Shown here piece after piece: positions 40,757 through 47,798 of a DNA stretch of 47,798 bases. This DNA comes from Halonatronomonas sp051745085 (GTDB lineage: Bacteria; Bacillota; Halanaerobiia; Halanaerobiales; Halarsenatibacteraceae). The position numbers were made by a program, and so were the translations under genes. The notes under the pieces are model-generated. The model was not told the DNA's origin. It worked only from the letters and a program-made list of their open reading frames with translations, and ran no database searches. The first letter of the stretch is position 1. Each line of letters begins with the position of its first letter. Location: assembly GCA_051745085.1 (NCBI GenBank), contig JBNJDR010000011.1, positions 1 through 47,798 of the forward strand. The letters are read 5' to 3'.

Positions 40757-42132
40757 GAGCTGATCACTCCCTTCCTCTCGGATAAAAGACCAGCTAAATC
40801 TGCTGCCATCCGGGGTGAAAGCCTTTGATACTGCAGGCGCTCTGGCTCTAAATCCAGCTTTTTCAGATCCTCTTTTATCCTATCGATCACCTGCTGACAG
40901 CGGTCGTGCCCGGTCAAATGCTTACAGGCCTCGGCTACACAGCCTAATACCAGAACATCTTCTGGCCCTGATGTAAGCAGAGAAAAAATCTCGTCTCTTT
41001 TCACGGTAGAAACGCAGGGAACTACCATGGCCTGATAATCACTAAACAGATCTATCCCTTCAGTTTGGGCATAACTTTCTGCCGCCATCTCAGCTGAATT
41101 TTCGCAGATAATCACTCTTGTCCCTTTACTTCCTCCAGATTTCACTTGAAGCAGCTCATCTTTGGCCGTTATTGCCCCGGCAGGACAGCGGCTTATGCAA
41201 AGATTACAGCCCTGACAGGCCAATTCCATGACCTGCATCGAATTCAATTCTTCATCCCGCTGGATCGCCCCATGGGGACAGACCCGATAACAGGTATAAC
41301 ATACGATACATTTTTGATCGTCTACTTCTCGCTGCTGGTCGTCTAGAGGCTCGACCCCCTCGAGATTCCGGGCTACTTCGGCCAGGGTGAATTCCAGTTC
41401 TTCTTGATAATAAGTTAGAGCGGTGGGCCCGCGGCTTCCGCCCAATAAATATACACCTCTCTTGCCGCTTAAAGTAGGCTGGAGATAGACGTTGTCCAGC
41501 TGAAGGTAATCCTGATAACCCTCTGCCAGGTTGAATATCCGGGCTAACCTTTTCCCAGCTGCTGGAGGTTTGAGTTCGGGCGCTGCTAAAATATCTCCCC
41601 GTAACTTAAGGTCTATATCTTCCCGGGTATATCTCACGACTTCATCCTCAATCTCAAGCTGACCCAGGTCAAACTTGAGAAAGACAACGTTACTTTCTCG
41701 AGCCCGTTCATATAAATGATCGTTATCTTCCATAAACCGCATGGCTTGATATAAATAATAAACTTCTTTTTCGGGATGGTCTGCTTTTATCTCCAGAGCT
41801 CGCTTTAACCCGGCCTGGCTCATTACCGCTGCGGAAAGGTCGGGATAATCCTGCAAAATTATCACCGGTTCATCCTCGGAAATGGTGTAATCCTCGCTTA
41901 ACAGAGAAAACCATCCTTTCTCAGCCAATTCTTGCTGATAAGGCAGGTTGATAATTATATTGCTAACCTTAACCTTTTCCTCCTGCTGCTCAATCTGACA
42001 GGTGAGAGTAAAGTCACCTATTTCTCCTCGACAGGAGACTATCTGGTCTGGAGTTAAAGTTATACTTGCGAAATCCGTTTCCACAGATCTACCGATCCAG
42101 GCTAATTGATATTTTTCGACGTCTCCCCTCAT
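40753..42132 (-). CDS. Ferredoxin/MvhD-type fusion subunit
   Basis: A 459-residue protein: an N-terminal region of about 280 residues with HdrA-related character (the YLLGGSRGPTALTYYQEEL stretch), then two [4Fe-4S] motifs, CIVCYTCYRVCPHG and CQGCNLCISRCPAG, then a C-terminal MvhD-like domain (MVVPCVSTVKRDEIFSLL, VLVLGCVAEACKHLTGHD). The arrangement recalls QmoB/HdrA-MvhD fusions but without a recognisable FAD motif. It overlaps both neighbours by 4 bases (HdrA-like flavoprotein before, metV after), so it should belong to the MetVF complex. Confidence 0.72.
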   Translation of the reverse strand: MRGDVEKYQLAWIGRSVETDFASITLTPDQIVSCRGEIGDFTLTCQIEQQEEKVKVSNIIINLPYQQELAEKGWFSLLSEDYTISEDEPVIILQDYPDLSAAVMSQAGLKRALEIKADHPEKEVYYLYQAMRFMEDNDHLYERARESNVVFLKFDLGQLEIEDEVVRYTREDIDLKLRGDILAAPELKPPAAGKRLARIFNLAEGYQDYLQLDNVYLQPTLSGKRGVYLLGGSRGPTALTYYQEELEFTLAEVARNLEGVEPLDDQQREVDDQKCIVCYTCYRVCPHGAIQRDEELNSMQVMELACQGCNLCISRCPAGAITAKDELLQVKSGGSKGTRVIICENSAEMAAESYAQTEGIDLFSDYQAMVVPCVSTVKRDEIFSLLTSGPEDVLVLGCVAEACKHLTGHDRCQQVIDRIKEDLKKLDLEPERLQYQRLSPRMAADLAGLLSERKGVISS

Positions 42133-43172
42133 ACCAGTGCCTCCTTTGCTGCCCCAATAATTTCGTAAGCTACCTTTTTACTTTCAGCCAGGGTTGTGGC
42201 CACATCTCCCGGGCCGGTGATGGTTCCCGCTAAATAGACGCCCGTCTCTCTCCCCGGCCAAATCGGTCGGAGGAATCCATCTTCATTCAATTGGAGATTA
42301 AACAAGCTGGACCAGCGCTGGTTTTCTCTACCGGGGTGGATGCCTTCAGAAAGCACCAGGATATCTGTGCTGATTTCTCTCATCTTACCTTCCTGCTGAT
42401 CTTCATAGGCTATAACCAAACCCGATTCGCCTGGCTCAATTCGCAAGGGCTTGCAGTTATAATAATCTATATTTTCATCTTCCAGTTTAGTAAATGATAG
42501 ATCGGTTAAAAATCCCGACTCCTGCATGTCAATGAAGAATATTCCTAATTTCATCTCAGGAAAATTATCTCGCAAAACTCGAGCCAACCTATAGTTGTAA
42601 CCGCAGCAGACCCTGGAGCAATACTGAGCTTTTTCCCGAGGACTACGGGAGCCATTACACTGAATAAATAGAGCAGACTCGGGCTGAAACCCTAAACCTA
42701 AATCCAGACTCTTATCCTGGAGACTATCTTCTCTCCGAAAGAGCATCTCTTCAAATTCGCCAGCCCAGATTATCCGGTTGTCGGTAAAAATTTCTGGTGT
42801 ACCTGTTTCCAGTTCCGACCAGCGGCGATAGCCGGTTGCGAGTAAAACTTTATCAAAATCAGAATAAGTTACTTCTTCTTCTGGTGTTTCGAAATAAAGT
42901 TCGTATTTACCCTCATCCTGATAAGCGTCAATCAACTGATGTCCTGTCCGTAAGTGAATACCAGCGTTATTACGGGCTCGGTTAAAAACTGTATCGACCA
43001 GACAAAGGTTACACCGGGTACAGATGTCGGTTGCTTTACAGCCAAATTCTTTAACCTGGCCCCCTATCTCTTCATCTTTCTCGAAAACAACCACTTCAAG
43101 TCCAGCTTCAGCCAATTCAACCGCTGCAGCTGCCCCGGCTATTCCACCTCCAATAACTCCTATTTTCATCAT
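42129..43172 (-). CDS. HdrA/QmoA-like FAD oxidoreductase
   Basis: A 347-residue flavoprotein with the HdrA N-terminal FAD motif KIGVIGGGIAGAAAAVELAE, the HdrA-type cysteine region (GCKATDICTRCNLCLVD) and the CNGSRSPREKAQYCSRVCC motif, but no ferredoxin insert. This short form is like QmoA or a split HdrA. With its downstream neighbour (ferredoxin plus MvhD-like domain) it could reconstitute a full HdrA-MvhD unit. A GGAG site lies 10 bases before the ATG at 43172; the next codon is also ATG. Confidence 0.8.
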   Translation of the reverse strand: MMKIGVIGGGIAGAAAAVELAEAGLEVVVFEKDEEIGGQVKEFGCKATDICTRCNLCLVDTVFNRARNNAGIHLRTGHQLIDAYQDEGKYELYFETPEEEVTYSDFDKVLLATGYRRWSELETGTPEIFTDNRIIWAGEFEEMLFRREDSLQDKSLDLGLGFQPESALFIQCNGSRSPREKAQYCSRVCCGYNYRLARVLRDNFPEMKLGIFFIDMQESGFLTDLSFTKLEDENIDYYNCKPLRIEPGESGLVIAYEDQQEGKMREISTDILVLSEGIHPGRENQRWSSLFNLQLNEDGFLRPIWPGRETGVYLAGTITGPGDVATTLAESKKVAYEIIGAAKEALV

Positions 43173-43214
43173 CTCATTTTCTCTCCTTTTATTTCGACAG
43201 ATAATAAGCTCAGC

Positions 43215-44009
43215 TTAGTCCAGCTTGCCTGCCCGGGAAGCTTTCAAGTATCTCATACCGTGGGCATCTTCGTTGCTAATTACCTCTGCTGCCTTTATGA
43301 GTTTCATCATGTAATCGTCCAGGGGATCAATTATTGCCGAATCCATGCCCCGGCCGATCGCCATAACCATAAAGGCCTGATTTAAGAGAGGACGATGGGG
43401 AAGGCCGTAAGAAATATTACTCAAGCCGCAGGTTATATGGACTTCGCTGCTCATATCTCTAATATCCTGAACTGCATCCAACACCTTGCAGCCTAATTCT
43501 CCGTCTACACTGATCGGCTGAATGATAGGATCTAAAAATATTCGCTCAGCGGGCACGCCGTCACCGATCAATTTATTCATCAATTTGTCAGCTAGCTCTA
43601 CCCGATCTTCACGCCCTTTGGGCATGCCTTCATCGCTCATGCAGAGCGCAATAACACTGGCATCGTATTCCTGAACGATAGGCAGGACCTTATCGTATCT
43701 TTCCTTCTCCAGGGTAATGGAATTGATCAAAGGCACCCCCTGATGTTTCTCTGCGGCCTGCTCCAGAGCTTTTTCGTTAGGACTATCTAAAGACAGGGGC
43801 TTTTCCAATACTTCCTGAGCTACTTCAACTAACCAGAGGAGATGTTCGATCTCGTCCCACACGAAGGCCCCGGCGTTAACGTCGATAAACTCTGCGCCTG
43901 CTTCTTCCTGTTTTTTAGCAATCTCCTGGATGTATTCTTTATCTCTATCTTCGATCTTCTCTTTAATTACATCGCGAGTCGAGTTGATTAATTCTCCAAT
44001 AATGATCAT
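43215..44009 (-). CDS. Methyl-THF:corrinoid methyltransferase (MtgA/AcsE family)
   Basis: A 264-residue pterin-binding TIM barrel that moves methyl groups between THF and a corrinoid protein. Family blocks are IIIGELINSTRDVI, EAGAEFIDVNAGAF, PLINSITLEKERYDKVLP, VIALCMSDEGMP, FLDPIIQPISVD and CGLSNISYGLPHRPLLN. This matches both AcsE of acetogens and MtgA of glycine-betaine demethylation. The neighbouring MttB-family genes make the MtgA-like role (methylcorrinoid to THF) more likely. No acsB, acsC or acsD genes lie in the window. Confidence 0.88.
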   Translation of the reverse strand: MIIIGELINSTRDVIKEKIEDRDKEYIQEIAKKQEEAGAEFIDVNAGAFVWDEIEHLLWLVEVAQEVLEKPLSLDSPNEKALEQAAEKHQGVPLINSITLEKERYDKVLPIVQEYDASVIALCMSDEGMPKGREDRVELADKLMNKLIGDGVPAERIFLDPIIQPISVDGELGCKVLDAVQDIRDMSSEVHITCGLSNISYGLPHRPLLNQAFMVMAIGRGMDSAIIDPLDDYMMKLIKAAEVISNEDAHGMRYLKASRAGKLD

Positions 44010-44039
44010 TTTTATTCCTCCCTAAACTTGGGTTATTGT

Positions 44040-44687
44040 TTAAACTAGATCAGTCCTGAGTATGATTCTTCCTGGTTCAAAAAAAGCTAATTTGTCATCT
44101 TTTTCCCCTTTGATCAACTTCTCTAATAAATCCGGGTTGCCGTCGATCTCTTCATATTCCAGGTTAACGAAATCCGCTGCCTTTCTGGCATATTCTCTAT
44201 ATTCATCTAAACCTTCAACCCAGGTGTTGATAAATACCAGGCGAGTGTAGTTTTGGTATTCCATCGCTATAGCCTCCTGAGCAAATTCTGCCCCCACCCG
44301 CTCAGTGTAATCATCCAGTTGACTCAAGGGATCACCGCCAAACTCTATCCAACCCCGGGATAAATAAATGGTACCTGGGCTGCTGCAGAATTCCCGGTTA
44401 TAGATAGATGCCGATCCCAACAGGATCGTTATACAATCGTGCATTCTCGGGATGATCAAGGTAGCTTCTTCAGCGTGCAGGCCGGATGTACCATGAGAGC
44501 AGAGCCCATAACCCAGCCTTATTTTCCTATAACCTGCTGCTTCGCTCCTATCGATGGTCTCCTGCAGTTCCTGGTTAAGTTTATTCGGAACGCGGTGCAG
44601 ACCGTACTCCAAAAATTCCATTTCCATATCAGGTTTTAACGCTTCTATCTCTCTTCTTATTGTTGAACAGGCAATTATCTTATCCAT
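44040..44687 (-). CDS. DUF1638 protein
   Basis: A 215-residue protein I recognise as DUF1638, with the IIACSTIRREIEAL start, IRLGYGLCSHGTSGLHA, IIPRMHDCITILLGS and the RGWIEFGGDP segment. Conserved Cys and His suggest a metal-bound active site. The function is unknown, but the family is found in corrinoid methyltransferase clusters, as here between a hydantoinase-like ASKHA gene and the methyl-THF methyltransferase gene. No signal peptide. Confidence 0.8.
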   Translation of the reverse strand: MDKIIACSTIRREIEALKPDMEMEFLEYGLHRVPNKLNQELQETIDRSEAAGYRKIRLGYGLCSHGTSGLHAEEATLIIPRMHDCITILLGSASIYNREFCSSPGTIYLSRGWIEFGGDPLSQLDDYTERVGAEFAQEAIAMEYQNYTRLVFINTWVEGLDEYREYARKAADFVNLEYEEIDGNPDLLEKLIKGEKDDKLAFFEPGRIILRTDLV

Positions 44688-44703
44688 TATTTCTCCACCT
44701 TTA

Positions 44704-46707
44704 TTACCACGGCTTTCCTATCGCTGCAATATCTAATATTGTTTCGATGAAAATACTATCTTCCGGCCTACCTCCAGCAAATTTACCATATTTATCTTCT
44801 CGCTCCACCATAACCTCTACTTCTTTAGCTCGAGATTTATCCGCCTGCTTAATCACGTACTCCCGCCCCATCTTTTCTCCTATTCTAATAGCCTCCTCTA
44901 ATTTTTTATAACCGAGGCGTTTTTCCGGAGTATAAACGGCGTAACCGGCTCCGACCTCATCTGGCTTGATGGTTATTCTAACCTGCTCCACTATCTTACC
45001 CATAACTGTACCCACTGCATTAGCCACTTCAGCCCACTCAGGCAGATACAGATCTGCAGGTAAACGTTCTACCATTCCAGGAAAATAAGCGCGGGCAGGA
45101 GCGCCCACCCCGATTAAAGGCACCTGCAGACTGGCCTGATAATTAATTATACTGGTATCTGTCTGCCTATCTAACCTGGTTTCTTCGGCCAAATCAGCTT
45201 TAAGCAGTTTCCTTAAGAAATAATTTGTATCTTTACTCTGAAAGTTCAACTCATATCCGTCGTCTCTAACGGCTGATTCAAGAATGAGCGAACCTAACTT
45301 AACCTCGATCTCTTCTTTAATTTTAGCAACCAACTCTTCTGAAGTAATACCGGCTCGTTTCGCCGTTATCTCAACTCCAAGCCGGGCAGCCTCTACGTTC
45401 CAATCGCAATACTCTCCCCGCCAGTGCAGCATATCAGTTGGAGTTAATCCGGCCCGATGCAAACATCCAGTCTTAACCAGCTGTTTCCAGGGGATAACTT
45501 CTGGATCAATATCTAAAATAGCGCCCAGTTCTTTAATAGTGTGGGGAGTTTCTTTGATAGCCTCCATCACTTGTTTTTGCATGGGAGACATTTTAAATTT
45601 TACTGGTTCCTTAATGTAAATCAACGCGGATACTGGTTGGTGATTCAGGGGGAAATATTCTTCAGTTTTAATCTGGCTGAGTTCTGAAATGAGATGGGGA
45701 TAAACTTCTGCCGCCCAGGCCAGAGGGAAAATCCTTTCTGGACCTATCTCCATCTGCCCGGCTTTATCAATCCTAATCTGGCTGTCTCCCCCCAGACCGA
45801 TTGTGGTAATCTCTGCAGCTTTTACCCGGGTCAGCCAGCCTCCAACCCGTGCCCCAACCTCACTTAGCCGGGGCCTACCATCTCTAAGCAGGGCTAAATC
45901 GGTGGTAGTACCGCCGATATCTATGATCAAACCATCATCGATACCAGCTAAATGCCGGGCTCCAATCGCGCTGGCTGCCGGGCCGGACAAAGAAGTCTCT
46001 ACCGGCCGCTTCCGAGCCTCGTCTTCGCTGATCAGACTGCCGTCACCTTTAACTACCATCAACGGAGCTATAATCTCGTATTCTTCCATCTTTGCACTAA
46101 CGTTATCGATTAAATCTGTAATTAAAGGGAGAAGCCGGGCATTAAACACAGCTGTTACCGCTCTTTCGTGAAAACCTAATTCAGAGCTCAACTGATGGGC
46201 CTGCACCACAGGGTAACCGGTTGTTTCTCGGATTATCCTGGCTGCCTCTTGTTCCTGCACAGGATTTCTCACACTCAGGTAACCACATACGGCAAAGGCG
46301 TCAACCTTAGCAGCCATTTCTCGAGCTGCTTTTTCGATTTCATCAGGATTTATCTCCCGTTTGATCTTGCCTTTGATGGTGCAGCCGCCAGCCAGAGTAG
46401 TATAATGATCAGTAGGCAGCTTTTGATCAGGCTCGAAGCCTAATAATATGGCCCCTACTTCTGCTCCCTGTCCTTCTACAATAGCGTTAGTTGCCAGGGT
46501 TGTAGAAAGAGAAACCAGCTTAATGCTCTGGCGTTCAACTTCTGTGGACTTCAGCAGCTGCTCCAGGCAATTTTCTATAGCTATAGCTAAATCATCCCGG
46601 GTGGTAACCTGCTTGGTTGAGATTATAATCTCCTCAGTGTTCAAATCAATTACTACGCCATCTGTAAATGTACCTCCTGTGTCAATGCCCAGGGCCAGAT
46701 CCGCCAT
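44704..46707 (-). CDS. Hydantoinase/oxoprolinase-like ASKHA protein
   Basis: A 667-residue protein with the hydantoinase-A/oxoprolinase ATPase fold: LALGIDTGGTFTDGVVIDL at the start, STTLATNAIVEGQG, and DGLIIDIGGTTTDLALL in the middle. The C-terminal 330 residues (DPEVIPWKQLVKTGCLHRAG onwards) differ from hydantoinases that come with a B subunit, and no B subunit is present. Members of this group near methyltransferases may act as ATP-dependent activators of corrinoid proteins, but that is an inference. GGGGAGG precedes the ATG. It lies 19 bases after the MttB-family gene. Confidence 0.78.
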   Translation of the reverse strand: MADLALGIDTGGTFTDGVVIDLNTEEIIISTKQVTTRDDLAIAIENCLEQLLKSTEVERQSIKLVSLSTTLATNAIVEGQGAEVGAILLGFEPDQKLPTDHYTTLAGGCTIKGKIKREINPDEIEKAAREMAAKVDAFAVCGYLSVRNPVQEQEAARIIRETTGYPVVQAHQLSSELGFHERAVTAVFNARLLPLITDLIDNVSAKMEEYEIIAPLMVVKGDGSLISEDEARKRPVETSLSGPAASAIGARHLAGIDDGLIIDIGGTTTDLALLRDGRPRLSEVGARVGGWLTRVKAAEITTIGLGGDSQIRIDKAGQMEIGPERIFPLAWAAEVYPHLISELSQIKTEEYFPLNHQPVSALIYIKEPVKFKMSPMQKQVMEAIKETPHTIKELGAILDIDPEVIPWKQLVKTGCLHRAGLTPTDMLHWRGEYCDWNVEAARLGVEITAKRAGITSEELVAKIKEEIEVKLGSLILESAVRDDGYELNFQSKDTNYFLRKLLKADLAEETRLDRQTDTSIINYQASLQVPLIGVGAPARAYFPGMVERLPADLYLPEWAEVANAVGTVMGKIVEQVRITIKPDEVGAGYAVYTPEKRLGYKKLEEAIRIGEKMGREYVIKQADKSRAKEVEVMVEREDKYGKFAGGRPEDSIFIETILDIAAIGKPW

Positions 46708-46726
46708 GATTATTCCTCCCCATCTT

Positions 46727-47798
46727 TTATAACTTTGCTTCTGCCTCCTGCACTATCCGATCAAGTTCTTTAACTACGTCGTCAGGTAATGGTTCTGGTT
46801 GATGGTTTTCTAAAATATCCTTTACCTTCTCGTTACTTCTTTCGAAGAGAGTCTTCTCTCCATCCTGTTCCCAGTTATCGTAAAACTCTCTTTTAAAGAG
46901 GTCTGGATACCAGGTTTCCTTCTTGAAATGCTCCATGGTGTGATCTTCACCGAGGAAATGACCGCCAGGTCCCACCTTATCGATAACATCTAAGCCTAAG
47001 GTTTCGTCGTTAACGTTGATGCCTTCGACGATCCTCCGGGCAAAGCCGATGAGATCATCCGAAATCACCAAATTCTCCAGGGAGGCACAATTGCCGTGCT
47101 CGATGTAACCCACGTCGTGATTTAAGTTGGCCCCGGATTGAGCTGTGATTAAGATAGAAAGAGCATCTTCAATGGCAGCCTGCTCGTCTACTACTTTAGA
47201 ATCTGTACAGCCGCACGTTCCGAACATCGGAATGTCCAAATAATTAGAAACGTCGGCCAGAGCAGCCTGCATGAGGTGGAACTCAGGAGCACCGTAGGCA
47301 AAAATGGTGGTGCTCATATCCATGATAGTAAAGACCCCACCCATAATAAATGGATTACCGGCATTAACCTGCTGGTTTAAAACCAGGCCGCTCAAACTCT
47401 CGGCCAGTCCAGTAGCCATAGCACCGGCCATCGTTGCCGGGACTGTACCTCCAGCCATGATGCAGGGTGTATAAACCACCGGCAGTGATTTTTTTCCAGC
47501 CAGGACTAATTTCTGGGCCGCATCTTCGGCATGCTGCAGCGGAGAAATCGGTTCAGCATACAGGGTCATGAAAGGGTTGTCCCGCAGTTCTTGTTCTCCT
47601 CCTACTATAACTTCGCACATCTTAATGATATCCCCATAACCAGCAGCATCATTAGCCGTGATGACTATCGGTTTGGAAGTATTTAAAACCATGGCCTGAA
47701 ACTGATGACGGTCGTATACCAGCTGAGGTACGTCCTGGACAATACCCAGCGACATAACGAAATCCATATTATCCAGAGCATCGATAGTTTTAGTTGCC
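46727..47798 (-). CDS. MttB-family corrinoid methyltransferase, 5' part outside the window
   Basis: The minus-strand frame is open to the right edge, so about 356 C-terminal residues of an expected 470-490 are seen. Family blocks are VLNTSKPIVITANDAAGYGD, GAMATGLAESLSGLVLNQQ, GAPEFHLMQAALADVSNYL, FGTCGCTDSKVVDEQAA and KVGPGGHFLGEDHTMEHF. The part that carries pyrrolysine in true trimethylamine methyltransferase is within the visible range and has no TAG, so this is also a non-pyrrolysine homologue. It differs markedly from the copy at 30898, so the two probably use different substrates or partners. It is the first visible gene of the one-carbon operon. Confidence 0.88.
   Translation of the reverse strand, partial: ATKTIDALDNMDFVMSLGIVQDVPQLVYDRHQFQAMVLNTSKPIVITANDAAGYGDIIKMCEVIVGGEQELRDNPFMTLYAEPISPLQHAEDAAQKLVLAGKKSLPVVYTPCIMAGGTVPATMAGAMATGLAESLSGLVLNQQVNAGNPFIMGGVFTIMDMSTTIFAYGAPEFHLMQAALADVSNYLDIPMFGTCGCTDSKVVDEQAAIEDALSILITAQSGANLNHDVGYIEHGNCASLENLVISDDLIGFARRIVEGINVNDETLGLDVIDKVGPGGHFLGEDHTMEHFKKETWYPDLFKREFYDNWEQDGEKTLFERSNEKVKDILENHQPEPLPDDVVKELDRIVQEAEAKL

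Noticed and set aside
43215..44009. Dihydropteroate synthase FolP
   Set aside because: The pterin-binding barrel is shared, but the sequence blocks match the methyl-THF:corrinoid methyltransferases, and the neighbours are methyl-transfer genes rather than folate synthesis genes.
46727..47798. True pyrrolysine-dependent trimethylamine methyltransferase
   Set aside because: The visible part covers the usual pyrrolysine position and has no in-frame TAG. The same holds for the full-length homologue at 30898-32316.
1..47798. CRISPR arrays, tRNA or rRNA genes
   Set aside because: No regularly spaced repeats, cloverleaf-like sequences or rRNA-like stretches were noticed on either strand; the few gaps between genes hold terminators, ribosome sites or the riboswitch.

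Overview
The window looks like chromosomal DNA of a strictly anaerobic bacterium of Clostridia or Halanaerobiales type with a Wood-Ljungdahl methyl branch. This is inferred from the gene content: formate-THF ligase, the methylene-THF reductase pair MetV/MetF, HdrA-type flavin/iron-sulfur proteins, MttB-family methyltransferases, a corrinoid-protein activator, superoxide reductase and rubrerythrin, and no respiratory oxygen enzymes. I cannot fix the genus. Almost every gene is on the minus strand; the only intact plus-strand gene is a small ComFB-type protein near 27 kb. Several genes start with TTG, GTG or, probably, CTG, and I moved a number of starts downstream to codons preceded by a good Shine-Dalgarno sequence.

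Layout. 0-0.4 kb: the right end of an IS200/IS605-type element, apparently sitting in a hemerythrin-like (DUF438-type) gene that is now a remnant. 0.4-1.8 kb: a thiamine-binding-type small protein and trpS. 1.9-4.9 kb: an unusual trio (ABC ATPase, HypB/UreG-like GTPase, and a substrate-binding-like protein with no signal peptide); the first and last carry DUF1858-like N-terminal domains. 5-8.5 kb: a GlpA-like flavoprotein, a Yip1-type membrane protein, SppA and a UspA protein. 8.6-13.1 kb: a cobalamin riboswitch followed by cblT, cblS, btuF, cobU, cobS and cobC, a lower-ligand salvage and nucleotide-loop assembly operon. 13.2-21.9 kb: an MFS transporter, nadE, a membrane pseudokinase, a GH13 glucosidase, pgi, psuG and a psuK-like kinase. 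21.9-22.9 kb: superoxide reductase and rubrerythrin. 23-26.8 kb: a GH31 glucosidase, a DUF4438 protein and a free-methionine-sulfoxide reductase.

27.3-47.8 kb is a one-carbon region, transcribed right to left. It begins beyond the right edge with an MttB-family methyltransferase, then a hydantoinase-like ASKHA protein, a DUF1638 protein and a methyl-THF:corrinoid methyltransferase. Next come an HdrA-like/MvhD-like pair, metV, metF, hdrC, a double-module hdrA, an MvhD/FloxD-like subunit, two ferredoxin-type subunits and a FloxA-like NAD(P)-binding flavoprotein, then a second MttB-family gene and fhs. A strong terminator follows fhs, and a RACo-type activator lies beyond it. The simplest reading is a pathway in which methyl groups from a methylated amine or betaine-like substrate pass through a corrinoid protein to THF. 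Methyl-THF and methylene-THF would then be interconverted by MetVF joined to an Hdr/Flox electron-bifurcating module using NAD(H) and ferredoxin. No HdrB gene and no corrinoid-protein gene is visible. The B12 salvage operon would supply the cofactor this pathway needs.

The most promising candidates for something undescribed are the MetVF-HdrCA-FloxDCBA arrangement without HdrB and the permease-less DUF1858 trio at 1.9-4.9 kb. No tRNA, rRNA or CRISPR array was recognised.
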